From Trebonia sp035294225 (GTDB taxonomy: Bacteria > Actinomycetota > Actinomycetes > Streptosporangiales > Streptosporangiaceae), in contig DATGLH010000168.1 of the NCBI GenBank assembly GCA_035294225.1, forward strand, positions 1 to 24,519: DNA of 24,519 nucleotides, given 5' to 3'. The notes under the pieces are model-generated. The model had not been told where the DNA came from, ran no database searches, and worked only from the letters and a program-made list of their open reading frames with translations. This document shows positions 7,054 to 14,855 of the stretch, piece by piece; within the stretch, counting starts at the first letter, position 1; the number at the start of each line of letters is the position of its first letter. Position numbers and translations under genes: made by a program.

Positions 7054-8604
7054 TCAGTTGATATCGGCCGGGACGGATCCTTCGATGGCCGGACGGCGCA
7101 CCATGGCCCGGTCGCCTCGGAAACCGGACCAGTAGGTGACAAGGTAGACGGCGGCGAACGCGGCGCCAAGCAGGCTCAGCCCGGCGGTCAGCCCCCAGAA
7201 CCCCTCGAAGCCCTGGAACGACGGCAGCGGCGGCAGCCCGGCCGGCGCATGCGGCGCCGGCGGCAGCGTGTTGCTGCTCAGGAACGCGCCGAACACCGCG
7301 CCGCCGATCGACCCGCCCACGCCGGTGGCCAGGATCGGCGAGATGCCGAACATCCGGCCCACGTGCTCGGGCGGGATGTCCTCGACGTAGATGAGCCCGA
7401 ACGAGGAGACGACCATGCCGACCCCGATGCCGGTCACCGCCATGCAGATCGCCAGCTCGGCGAGCGAACCGTGGAACGCGATCACCAGCAGCAGGCCCAG
7501 GGCCTCAAGCACGCAGCCGAAGGTGAGGAACGGCCCCTTGCCCGCCTTCCGGGACAGGTACCCGACGAGCGGCCCCATGATCACCGTGGCCCACTCGGCG
7601 GGGACGATGACCCAGGCGCCGGCCACCGGTCCCGCGCCGAGGCCGTTCAGCCCCGGCGCCGGCGGCATCTGCGCGAACGTGGAGGTCGCGACCAGCGCGC
7701 CGAACAGCCCGAACCCGGCCAGGATGGACACCGCGTTGTTCACCCACATCGGCCGGGACCAGAACACGGTCTGGTCGACGAGCGGGTTCTTGACCCTCCT
7801 TTCCACGATCACCCACGCGACGGCGGTCACCACCGCGATCACGATCAGGAAGATCACCTGCCAGGAGGCCCAGCCCCAGGCGGGCTGCATGCTGAACGCG
7901 ATGTCAAGGGCGATCGCCGGGATCGCGAAGCCGGCCGCGCCGGACAGGTCGACCGCCTGCCACCACTTCTCCGGGGCCCCCGGCGCCGGCCCCCGGCCGT
8001 TCGGCACGAACAGCGCCATCCCGGCCAGGCCCAGCGCGGGCAGCACGCAGGCGCCCCAGAACACGATCCGGAAGCTCGCGTGGTGCTCCACGATCAGCCC
8101 CGCGATGACCCCGCCGATCCCGGTGCCGAGGAAGAGGCAGGCGCTCATCAGCGCGATGGCGACCTTGCGGCGGATGACCGGGAATTCGTCGTTGATGATC
8201 CCGGCGATCATCGGGAACATGACGAGGCCGGCGCCGGTGATCGCGCGGCCGGCGAGCAGCAGCGGCAGGTTGTCGCTGAGCGCCGCGATGAAGGCGCCGA
8301 TCGCCAGGCAGGCCAGCCCGGTGATGGCCAGCGACTTCTTCCAGCCCATCGTGTCGCCGAGACGGCACAGCGTGGGCACGAACGCGGCGCCGGACAGCAG
8401 CGCGATCAGGCTGATCCAGATCGCCGCGACCGCGCTGATGTGATACGACGCCTCCAGCGAGGTCAGCAGCGGGACGAGCATGTTCGAGGGGATCGAGTAG
8501 CCGAGGAGGCCGAACAGCAGGGCCGCGGTCACCACGGTCATCCTGCGCGAGGTGAGGCGGATTCCGTAATTGGCGGTTGCGGTCGCTGCGGCTGGTGCGC
8601 TCAC
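7054..8604 (-). CDS. MFS transporter, DHA2-like (EmrB/QacA type)
   Basis: A 516-residue polytopic membrane protein with about 14 hydrophobic segments, the topology of the DHA2 drug:H+ antiporter branch. The motif-A region CRLGDTMGWKK follows the second helix, and GAGLVMFPMIAGII matches the antiporter-like fifth-helix region. A soluble loop rich in Pro (PPAPHAPAGLPPLP) precedes the last helices. Its place between a ring-cleavage dioxygenase and an amidohydrolase suggests uptake or export of the aromatic substrate or a product. The GTG start lies 7 bases after the dioxygenase stop, with GGGAG about 10 bases upstream inside the previous gene's end, a tight operon junction. Substrate and direction are unknown. 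Confidence 0.85.
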   Translation of the reverse strand: MSAPAAATATANYGIRLTSRRMTVVTAALLFGLLGYSIPSNMLVPLLTSLEASYHISAVAAIWISLIALLSGAAFVPTLCRLGDTMGWKKSLAITGLACLAIGAFIAALSDNLPLLLAGRAITGAGLVMFPMIAGIINDEFPVIRRKVAIALMSACLFLGTGIGGVIAGLIVEHHASFRIVFWGACVLPALGLAGMALFVPNGRGPAPGAPEKWWQAVDLSGAAGFAIPAIALDIAFSMQPAWGWASWQVIFLIVIAVVTAVAWVIVERRVKNPLVDQTVFWSRPMWVNNAVSILAGFGLFGALVATSTFAQMPPAPGLNGLGAGPVAGAWVIVPAEWATVIMGPLVGYLSRKAGKGPFLTFGCVLEALGLLLVIAFHGSLAELAICMAVTGIGVGMVVSSFGLIYVEDIPPEHVGRMFGISPILATGVGGSIGGAVFGAFLSSNTLPPAPHAPAGLPPLPSFQGFEGFWGLTAGLSLLGAAFAAVYLVTYWSGFRGDRAMVRRPAIEGSVPADIN

Positions 8605-8611
8605 TGTCGGG

Positions 8612-9604
8612 TCACTCCCACCGGACGAAGGCCATTCCGGCGCCCGTTCCGGCCGGTGTCCGGTAGCCGGGCACGTAATCGAGGACCGCCGCGGAGAGGT
8701 TTTCCAGTGCCCCGGCGGCGGTTATCCAGTTGAGGGTTTCCGAGGTCCCCGAACGGAGCTGGTCCCGGGACAGGGAGCAGAGGATTCCGGCGTCGCGGGC
8801 GGTGATCCCGGAGAGCACCCGGCGGTCAAGCTCCTCGTCCACGACGAAATGGCTGAGCCCGCCGGAAGCGATGACCGCGACGCGGTCGTCTCCCGGCCAT
8901 GACTCGACGGCACGGCGCAGCGCCCGGCCCAGCTCGTAGCAGCGGGCAGCGGACGGCACGTTCGGCGGGTAGTACGTGTTGACGAACACCGGGACGATCG
9001 GCGTGTCCTTCGCCAGGCCGAGCCGGTACCTCGGGAAGGTGAACGCGTGGCCCAGGCTGCGCCCGGCCGGCTGCTGCGCGAACACGGTGAGGTCGAAGTC
9101 GTCCCGGGTCAGGCGCTCCGCGATGTGCGCGCTGAGCGCGCTGTGCACCCGGTGGCTCTCCGGCTGGGCGGCGTGCGCCGCCCAGGAGGCGGCGCGGATC
9201 CCCTTCGGCATGCGCTGCGCGGCCTCGGCGCTCGGCGGCATGTCCACCAGTTCCGGCCCGGTGAAGCAGGCGACGGCGGGGATACCGTCATCACGGAACA
9301 GTTCCCGCTGGTCGTCGCCGATCACGATCGCAACATCCGGACGCGCCTTGCCCAGGAATGCCGACAGCGCCTCGATCGCCTCCTGACAGCGCTGGTACTT
9401 GCTCTCCCAGACCTCCGGCGCCAGTTCCTTCTTAAGCGCCGGATCCGCCTGGGCGAGGAGCTCGTCGTAGGTGTGGAACCTGGCGTCCTTGCCGAGCAGT
9501 TGCGGATTGCGCCGGTCGCGCTCGGCGTGGTCGGCCCACATTTCCACCCCGGAACTCAGCTGGGGCGTATGCGACGAGGCAATGCCGATCACGATATCTG
9601 CCAT
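8612..9604 (-). CDS. Class III extradiol ring-cleavage dioxygenase, LigB-like catalytic subunit
   Basis: The protein is 330 residues. SHTPQL places His12 exactly where LigB has its first iron ligand; a second histidine (His44, ARFHTYDELL), His186 (SLGHAFTF) and ASGGLSHFVVDEEL (acidic pair at 257-258) complete the class III extradiol fingerprint. The end, LNWITAAGALENLSAAVLDY followed by AGTGAGMAF, is typical of LigB, gallate and 3-O-methylgallate dioxygenases. These open a catechol-type ring next to the hydroxyls with O2 and Fe(II). No separate LigA small subunit is visible, so it probably works alone. AAGAGG 8 bases before ATG 9604 supports this start over a GTG at 9613. It is the first gene of the operon. 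Confidence 0.85.
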   Translation of the reverse strand: MADIVIGIASSHTPQLSSGVEMWADHAERDRRNPQLLGKDARFHTYDELLAQADPALKKELAPEVWESKYQRCQEAIEALSAFLGKARPDVAIVIGDDQRELFRDDGIPAVACFTGPELVDMPPSAEAAQRMPKGIRAASWAAHAAQPESHRVHSALSAHIAERLTRDDFDLTVFAQQPAGRSLGHAFTFPRYRLGLAKDTPIVPVFVNTYYPPNVPSAARCYELGRALRRAVESWPGDDRVAVIASGGLSHFVVDEELDRRVLSGITARDAGILCSLSRDQLRSGTSETLNWITAAGALENLSAAVLDYVPGYRTPAGTGAGMAFVRWE

Positions 9605-9724
9605 TCCTGACACCTCTTGTGGCCGAAGGCAATAGCAAATAAGCGTGCGCGGCCCGGCGGTCGCGAGAGCACTAGGAGTGTCCCAGCTGGGCCGGGGGGC
9701 GTACGTAAGCGGTGGTCGGCAGGC

Positions 9725-9784
9725 CTGTTGACCTTGGTAACGTTCACGCTAGAAACCGGGCAATACCCTGTCAACAGACGTTAC
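9725..9784 (-). promoter_or_regulatory. Sigma-70-like promoter of the dioxygenase operon with interleaved inverted repeats
   Basis: On the minus strand TTGACA (9769-9774) and TAGCGT (9746-9751) are separated by exactly 17 bases, giving a start near 9739 and a leader of about 135 bases before the dioxygenase gene. CTGTTGAC (9725-9732) has its exact inverse at 9770-9777, which covers the -35. GTAACGT (9737-9743) has its inverse at 9778-9784. The two pairs interleave rather than nest. This is a plausible operator for a regulator not encoded in the operon. The remaining leader (9605-9724) shows nothing else I can assign beyond a CCAGCTGG palindrome near 9689. Confidence 0.6.
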
Positions 9785-9819
9785 GGCGGAATTACATGGC
9801 TGTGCCGAACTAACAAATA

Positions 9820-10869
9820 TCAACACGCGGGGTTGTGCCGGAGCGCGCCGGATAAGCGCCCGGATCCCTCCTCGTTGTCCGCGGGCACCGACAGGGACAG
9901 CCCGAACTGCCCGGCCTGGTCTGTCCACCAGGAACGCATCGCGAACCCGGCGGCCGCCAGTTCGGCGGCGACGCCGTCGCGGCGGAACTTCGCCGACACC
10001 TCGGTGCGCATCTCCTCGCCCGCGGCGAACGCGGCCACCAGGCCGATGTCCCGCACATGGACCTCTTGCGGGGAGGCCGAGCGCAGCCGCATCTCGATCC
10101 ACTCGTTCCGCGCGTCCCAGAGCGCGACGTGATCGAAGGCGTCGAGGTCGAAGTCGGCGCCGAGTTCGGCGTTGAGGACGGCGAGCACGTTCTTGTTGAA
10201 CGCGGCGGTCACCCCGGCGGAGTCGTCGTAGGCGGCCACCAGCACCGCCGGGTCCTTCACCAGGTCGGTGCCGAGCAGGAACGTGTCCCCGGGACGGAGC
10301 TGTGAGCGGACCCGGGCCAGGAAGGTAGCCCGCTGCGCGGGCACCATGTTCCCGATCGTGGAGCCGAGGAAGGCGACCAGCCGCGGCCCGGCGCCGTCCC
10401 CGCCGCCCGGATCCGCGCCGCGGGCCGGCAGGCCCAGGTGCTCCTCGAAGTCACTCGCGACCGCGTGCACCTCAAGGCCCGGGTACTCCGCGGCCAGCGC
10501 ATCCCCGGCAAGCACCAGCGCGGACTCGCTCACGTCCACCGGCACGTAGCACCGGAGCGTTCCGGCGTCGCGCAGCGCGTCCAGCAGCAGCCGGGTCTTC
10601 TCCGACGACCCCGAGCCGAGCTCCACGAGGACGTGCGCGCCGGACGCGGAGGCGATCTCGGGCGCGGCGGCCCGCAGGATGGAGCGCTCGGCGCGGGTGG
10701 GGTAGTACTCGGGGAGCTGCGTGATCTTCTCGAAGAGGGCGCTTCCCTGGGCGTCGTAGAACCACTTGGGCGGCAGCGCCTTGGGCGTCGCGGTAAGCCC
10801 GGCGAGCGCGTCGGCGCGGAGGGACGCGGCGCGGTAGTCCGGGGGGAGGCGGCGTTCGACGGTGGTCAA
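9820..10869 (-). CDS. egtD: EgtD, histidine N-alpha-methyltransferase
   Basis: EgtD transfers three methyl groups from S-adenosylmethionine to histidine to make hercynine. The 349-residue protein has the family start LTATPKALPPKWFYDAQGSALFEKITQLPEYYPTRAE (about residues 25-61), the SAM-binding loop VELGSGSSEKT (about 83-92), and FLGSTIGNMVP and LLGTDLVKD further on. I use the TTG at 10869, whose TTGA overlaps the egtC stop; GAAGGGA lies about 12 bases upstream. The same frame stays open far into egtC, but homology begins here. It is translationally coupled at the end of egtABCD. egtE, often next, does not follow; instead there is the promoter of the dioxygenase operon. The length is slightly above the usual 320 residues or so. 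Confidence 0.95.
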   Translation of the reverse strand: MTTVERRLPPDYRAASLRADALAGLTATPKALPPKWFYDAQGSALFEKITQLPEYYPTRAERSILRAAAPEIASASGAHVLVELGSGSSEKTRLLLDALRDAGTLRCYVPVDVSESALVLAGDALAAEYPGLEVHAVASDFEEHLGLPARGADPGGGDGAGPRLVAFLGSTIGNMVPAQRATFLARVRSQLRPGDTFLLGTDLVKDPAVLVAAYDDSAGVTAAFNKNVLAVLNAELGADFDLDAFDHVALWDARNEWIEMRLRSASPQEVHVRDIGLVAAFAAGEEMRTEVSAKFRRDGVAAELAAAGFAMRSWWTDQAGQFGLSLSVPADNEEGSGRLSGALRHNPAC

Positions 10870-11849
10870 CGGATTGCGATCCCTTCGGTGAGACCTTCGG
10901 CGGGGCTCTCGGTGACAGCGGTGAGAGAGGCCAGCGGCCGGATGGTTACCCCGGCCGGCGCGGCGGTGAGCACCTGCCGGTCCGGGACCTCGGTCCAGCC
11001 GGGGTCGTCGTCGCAGGGTTCCGACGCGACGGTCACGGCGCCGACGGCCCGCCGGTACCACAGCGTGTCCCCGGCGGTGGTGGCGGTGATCGACCGGCCG
11101 TCGGTGAGCAGGAAGTTGAACCGCCCGGAGCCGCCGGCCGCCTCGACGGACCCGATCGTCGCGGCCAGGGCGAGGTCCGCGGCCGTTCCCGCCCGCAGCC
11201 GCTTGCGCACCAGCAGCCACAGGAATGCCGAATCGACCATCGCCTCCAGCGACAGCAGCGCCTCGGCGACGGATGAATGTGGCATCGAGCCGGCTATAGG
11301 CGGCTGACTGTCACATTCATCCGCCCCGGGGGGCGCGGGCGGGCCGGACGCCCCGGGGGGCGCGGGCGGGCCGGACGCCCCGGGGGGCGCGGGCGGGCCG
11401 GACGCCCCGGGGGGCGCGGGCTGCCCGGGGGGCGCGGGGGACGCGGACGCTTCGCCCGGGCCGGCGAGCGCGGCCGCGGACCCGGGCCAGCCGGCCAGTA
11501 CCCCGTTGTGGCTGAACAGCCACGGACCGGACGCGAACGGCGCGGCCGCGGACCCGCCGGGCGCGGTGCCCGGGGTCGCCGAGCGGACCGCCGCGAGAAC
11601 CGCGCCCGAGCTGATCACCCGGGCCAGGTCGGGCAGCGACGGGTCGCCCCAGATCGGCACCCCCCGCCGGTACCGGGCCGGGACGGGGTCGCCGTCGGCG
11701 TACCAGCCGATGCCGAACCCGTCGGCGTTCACCGTGCCGTACCGCTGCATCCGGGGTGCCCACGACTGCCGGTACAGCCCGTGCGGCGGGTCGATCAGCA
11801 CCGAGCGCAGCGGGGCCGGCGGACCGAGGTAGGCCAGATGCCGGCACAT
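10866..11849 (-). CDS. egtC: EgtC, class II glutamine amidotransferase-type hydrolase, with repeat insert
   Basis: EgtC removes the gamma-glutamyl group from the EgtB product. The start MCRHLAYLG exposes Cys2 as the N-terminal nucleophile, and NADGFGIGWY (41-50) and LFSHNGVLAGWP (111-122) are conserved amidotransferase segments. At 327 residues it is about 100 longer than typical mycobacterial EgtC. The excess is largely an insert at about residues 130-193. It has PPAPPGASG repeats from an array of 27-bp units (11323-11430), then a segment encoded by a 54-bp near-palindrome (11270-11323). Conserved sequence resumes at EALLSLEAMVDSAFLWLLV. ATG 11849 overlaps the egtB stop by one base (TGATG). 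Whether the enlarged loop still permits activity cannot be judged from sequence. Confidence 0.93.
   Translation of the reverse strand: MCRHLAYLGPPAPLRSVLIDPPHGLYRQSWAPRMQRYGTVNADGFGIGWYADGDPVPARYRRGVPIWGDPSLPDLARVISSGAVLAAVRSATPGTAPGGSAAAPFASGPWLFSHNGVLAGWPGSAAALAGPGEASASPAPPGQPAPPGASGPPAPPGASGPPAPPGASGPPAPPGADECDSQPPIAGSMPHSSVAEALLSLEAMVDSAFLWLLVRKRLRAGTAADLALAATIGSVEAAGGSGRFNFLLTDGRSITATTAGDTLWYRRAVGAVTVASEPCDDDPGWTEVPDRQVLTAAPAGVTIRPLASLTAVTESPAEGLTEGIAIR
11270..11323. repeat. 54-bp near-palindromic element inside egtC
   Basis: Perfect 12-bp arms (CGGATGAATGTG at 11270-11281, inverse at 11312-11323) flank unpaired 6-base segments and an 18-base core centred on CTATAG with one mismatch per half. 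The total is 54 bp, or 18 codons, so the reading frame is kept. It has lower GC than its surroundings and abuts the 27-bp repeat array. Confidence 0.75.
11323..11430. repeat. 27-bp tandem repeats in egtC (three perfect, one diverged)
   Basis: Units begin at 11323, 11350, 11377 and 11404. The first three are identical and code for PPAPPGASG on the minus strand; the last changes in its second half. The repeats are in frame and make up most of the EgtC insert. Confidence 0.85.
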
Positions 11850-13210
11850 CAGCGCCCGGCCTTCCGCGCCGGCCGCCCGGCCTTCCGCGCCGGCCGCCCG
11901 GCCTCCGGCGCCGTGCGCGCGGTCCGGAAGCCGGCGAAGATCTGCCGGCGGACTGGGTAATCCCAGTTCCTGAAGGTGCCGCGGCACGCCACCGGCGACA
12001 CCCCGAACGCCCCGCCGCGCAGCACCTTGTACTCGGGGCCGAAGAACACCTGCGAGTACTCCTTGTACGGCCAGGCCGCGAAGCCCGGGTACGGCAGGAA
12101 GTCCGAGCCCGTCCACTCCCACACGTCGCCGATCAGCTGCCGGGCGCCGCACGGCGCCGCGCCCGCGGGGTAGGAGCCCGCCGGGGCGGGCCGCAGGTGC
12201 CGCTGGCCGAGGTTCGCCACGTCCGGCGATGGATCGGAGTCTCCCCACGGATAGCGGCGCGACCGCCCGGTCGCCGGGTCGTAGCGCGCCGCCTTCTCCC
12301 ATTCCGCCTCCGTGGGCAGCCGCCGCCCGGCCCACCGCGCGTACGCGTCCGCCTCGTACCAGCACACGTGCAGCACGGGCTCGTCCGGGACAACGGGGGC
12401 GGGCACCCCGAACGAGGTCCGCACCCATTCGCCCTCCCAGCGCCAGAACAGCGGCGCCGTCAGCCCCGCGCGCTGCCGGTGCGCCCACCCGTCCGCGGTC
12501 CACCAGCGGGGGTCGTCGTAGCCGCCGTCCGCGATGAACGCCGCGTATGCCGCGTTCGTCACCGGCGTGGTGTCGATGTAGAACGCGGGCACGTCGACGA
12601 CGTGCGCGGGCCGCTCGTTGTCCAGCGCCCACGGCTCGGTCGAGGTGCCCATCGTGAACGGGCCGCCCGGCACGCAGACCTCGGCGGGCAGCGCCGCGGC
12701 GTCGGCGGGCGCGGGCGGCGGCGGGGGCGCGGACAGCGCCGGCGGCCCGGCCCGCAGCTGGTGGGTGGCGAGCATGGTCTCGTCGTGCTGCGCCTCGTGC
12801 TGTGCGATCATCCCGAACGCGAAGCCGTGGTCGGTGAGCCGGCTTGCGCCGAACCGGACGCGTTCGAGCAGGTCCAGGACCCGGCCGCGGACCTCGCGGC
12901 CGTAGCCGCGCGCCTCGCCCGGCGCCAGCAGCGGCAGCGACGGCCGTTCGGCGCGCGGGTGCTCGAACGCGTCGTACAGCGGGTCGATCTCCGGGTGCAT
13001 CGGCGCCGTGCCGCCGACCTCGCGCAGCAGCCACAGCTCCTCCTGGTTGGCCACGTGCGCCAGGTCCCAGACGAGCGGCGACATCAGCGGGGAGTGCTGT
13101 TTCACCAGGTCGGGCTCGTCGACGACGGTGGTGAGCAGGGTCGTGCGCTCCCGCGCCGCGAGCAGTTCCGCGGCGATCCGCTCCCGCAGCGCTTCGGTGT
13201 CGTGCCTCAC
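11849..13210 (-). CDS. egtB: EgtB, hercynine oxygenase (iron-dependent sulfoxide synthase)
   Basis: EgtB uses Fe(II) and O2 to join hercynine with gamma-glutamylcysteine as a sulfoxide. The 453-residue protein has an N-terminal DinB-like domain carrying the three-histidine iron site, His52 (WDLAHVANQEELW) with His138 and His142 (QHEAQHDET). A C-terminal FGE-sulfatase-like domain contains GGPFTMGTS, RLPTEAEWEKAARYD, GDVWEWTGSDFLPYPGF and LRGGAF. The last residues are a short repeat tail (RPARKAG twice after an RPA-like unit), from 21-bp units at the 3' end. The GTG start at 13210 overlaps the egtA stop (GTGA), with GGAGG 7 bases upstream. The presence of egtA and egtC beside it argues for true EgtB and not the selenium enzyme SenA. 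Confidence 0.95.
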   Translation of the reverse strand: MRHDTEALRERIAAELLAARERTTLLTTVVDEPDLVKQHSPLMSPLVWDLAHVANQEELWLLREVGGTAPMHPEIDPLYDAFEHPRAERPSLPLLAPGEARGYGREVRGRVLDLLERVRFGASRLTDHGFAFGMIAQHEAQHDETMLATHQLRAGPPALSAPPPPPAPADAAALPAEVCVPGGPFTMGTSTEPWALDNERPAHVVDVPAFYIDTTPVTNAAYAAFIADGGYDDPRWWTADGWAHRQRAGLTAPLFWRWEGEWVRTSFGVPAPVVPDEPVLHVCWYEADAYARWAGRRLPTEAEWEKAARYDPATGRSRRYPWGDSDPSPDVANLGQRHLRPAPAGSYPAGAAPCGARQLIGDVWEWTGSDFLPYPGFAAWPYKEYSQVFFGPEYKVLRGGAFGVSPVACRGTFRNWDYPVRRQIFAGFRTARTAPEAGRPARKAGRPARKAGR

Positions 13211-14520
13211 GTGGCTTCCTCCAGTAGATCGTCGGCCGGACATCGGTCTTTGCTCACGTACCGCTCGATGAAGTCGTCCACCGCCGCGCGGACGCTGGCC
13301 GGGGCCCCCTGCCGGGCGAGCGCGCCGCGCGCGGCCTCGAAGCACCCCCTGCTGGCCCGGGCCAGCAGGGGGTCCGCCGGGCCGCGGCGGGCCGCGGTCA
13401 GCCACGCGTTCTCGCTGGGGCCGCCCGCGTCCCCGCCGTCCCCGGCGGCGCGCCCGCGTGCCAGCAGCGGCTCGGCGGCGGCCATCGCCTCCTCGCCGGC
13501 CCGCTCGTCGGACAGCAGCGCGCTGGCCACGGCGGCGGGCACCACCCAGCCGTCGCCGGGCTGGGCGTCGATCATGCGCAGCTCGAAGTGCCCGCGCGGC
13601 CGGACCGGCGGGAACAGCGTGGACAGGTGATAGGTGAGGTCCTCGGCCGTCGGCTCGCGCAGGCGGCCGGCGCCGCCGGCCGCCCTGCCGCGCACCCAGT
13701 CCCGCAGCGTCAGCCCGGGCGGCGCGGACCAGTCGTCGGAGCCCTCCGAACGCACGCACATGACCTGCGCGTCCAGCGCGTACGCGGCCCACGCCGCGCG
13801 CGGATCCCCGTCGGACCGCCCGTTCAGCCGGGGCGGCCGGGTGCGGCCGGAGTCCATGTGCGCCCAGACCTGCTGCCGGGAGGACCGCCAGCCGGTCGGC
13901 CGGCCGCCGCGCAGCGGCGAGTTCGCGAACGCGGCGACCAGCACCGGCCCGATCGCGTGCAGCAGCCGCCACCGCCAGCGGTATCCGGTGGCGCCGCCGC
14001 CGTCGTCGCCGGCGTCCAGGCACACCTGCACCGACGCGGTGGCGCACATCATCTGGCGGCCCCACGGGCCGCCCCGGTCGAAGAAGGCCTCCATGGCCGC
14101 GTACCGCGGCAGGCGCAGGATCCGGCGCGGCGGGCGGAACGGGTCGAGCCCGACCCCCGCGAGCTCGAGCCCCGCGTCGGCCGCCGCCGCGCGCAGCGCC
14201 GCGACGTCGGCGGCGGTCACGCGCACGCATTCGGCGAGGGAGTCCGCGGGCAGCGAGCTGAGCTCAAGCTGCCCGCCTGGTTCGGTGGTCAGCAGGCTCC
14301 CGCGCGGCAGCACGCCCGGTGAGCCGCCTGACGGAAGCCCTGGTCCGGCGCCGAAAGCCGCCACGGCCGCCGCGATCCGCTCCGCCGGCACCGGCAGGGC
14401 GGGATCGCGCGCGTCGCGGACCAGCCACTCCAGTTCGACGCCGACCCGGCCCGGCGGACCCGTCTTGAGGCAGATGCCGTGGATATGCTCGGCGGCCTGC
14501 TCTTCCCGGGTGACCGTCAT
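13207..14520 (-). CDS. egtA: EgtA, glutamate-cysteine ligase
   Basis: EgtA makes gamma-glutamylcysteine from glutamate, cysteine and ATP, the sulfur donor for EgtB. The 437-residue protein has the GCS2-like pattern: GVELEWLV near residue 27 (glutamate/metal site), TEPGGQLELSS near 80, MMCATASVQVCLD near 155, HMDSGRTR and HFELRMIDAQPGDGW. The length is normal. ATG 14520 is preceded by little ribosome-binding sequence, but a TATGGT box ends exactly 6 bases upstream, suggesting a leaderless mRNA. It is the first gene of egtABCD and couples to egtB by a GTGA overlap. In frame, the coding region could be read further upstream, but similarity starts here. Confidence 0.93.
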   Translation of the reverse strand: MTVTREEQAAEHIHGICLKTGPPGRVGVELEWLVRDARDPALPVPAERIAAAVAAFGAGPGLPSGGSPGVLPRGSLLTTEPGGQLELSSLPADSLAECVRVTAADVAALRAAAADAGLELAGVGLDPFRPPRRILRLPRYAAMEAFFDRGGPWGRQMMCATASVQVCLDAGDDGGGATGYRWRWRLLHAIGPVLVAAFANSPLRGGRPTGWRSSRQQVWAHMDSGRTRPPRLNGRSDGDPRAAWAAYALDAQVMCVRSEGSDDWSAPPGLTLRDWVRGRAAGGAGRLREPTAEDLTYHLSTLFPPVRPRGHFELRMIDAQPGDGWVVPAAVASALLSDERAGEEAMAAAEPLLARGRAAGDGGDAGGPSENAWLTAARRGPADPLLARASRGCFEAARGALARQGAPASVRAAVDDFIERYVSKDRCPADDLLEEAT

Positions 14521-14526
14521 GGCCGC

Positions 14527-14532
14527 ACCATA
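14527..14532 (-). promoter_or_regulatory. Candidate -10 box of egtA (leaderless)
   Basis: TATGGT on the minus strand fits TANNNT and is followed by 6 bases and the egtA ATG. There is no clear -35; the leader hairpin occupies that position. Confidence 0.4.
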
Positions 14533-14816
14533 ACCCCGGCCACTGACAAAACCGGGCGGCGCGTGCCCGCACTGCCGCCCGGCCTGCGCAGACTTCCCAC
14601 CGGGTCGTCGAAACACATTTGTTACAAACTACTATCCCACACCCGCTCCGGGCCTCGTCACCCGCCCCGGGTGCAGTCCGCCCGGCATGCGGGCGCCGCC
14701 CCTCAGCGGTCATGGGCCGGGGTGCCGCGCGGGTGCGGCATCAGATGCGCGAGTCCCCCCGCGGCCAGGCACGCGACGGCCGGCGACGCGCGGCCCGGGG
14801 AGCGCAGGATCACCGC

Positions 14817-14855
14817 GTCCGTTCGGATAAATGTCCTTCGACCTTCCGAACGGAC
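14817..14855 (-). terminator. Hairpin downstream of selD
   Basis: GTCCGTTCGG and its exact inverse CCGAACGGAC form a 10-bp stem around a 19-base loop, 39 bases after the selD stop. There is no T-run. It may end selD transcription before egtA; a regulatory role is possible. Confidence 0.45.

Noticed and set aside
4708..8733. A 1341-codon open frame on the plus strand
   Set aside because: It runs antisense through the MetE-like, amidohydrolase, MFS and dioxygenase genes, which have clear motifs and ribosome-binding sites. Its own product is an Arg/Gly/Pro/His-rich sequence without domains, as expected from antisense of GC-rich codons.
11323..11430. CRISPR-like array
   Set aside because: The 27-bp units are directly adjacent with no spacers, and they are in frame within egtC, so this is a coding minisatellite.
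10866..13034. A 722-codon frame ending as EgtC
   Set aside because: Only the part from MCRHL (11849) is EgtC, and the N-terminal Cys nucleophile requires that start. The upstream part is egtB read in another frame.
11849..14230. A 793-codon minus-strand frame starting well upstream of egtB
   Set aside because: EgtB similarity starts at GTG 13210 with a good ribosome-binding site; the extra part is an out-of-frame reading of egtA with low-complexity composition.
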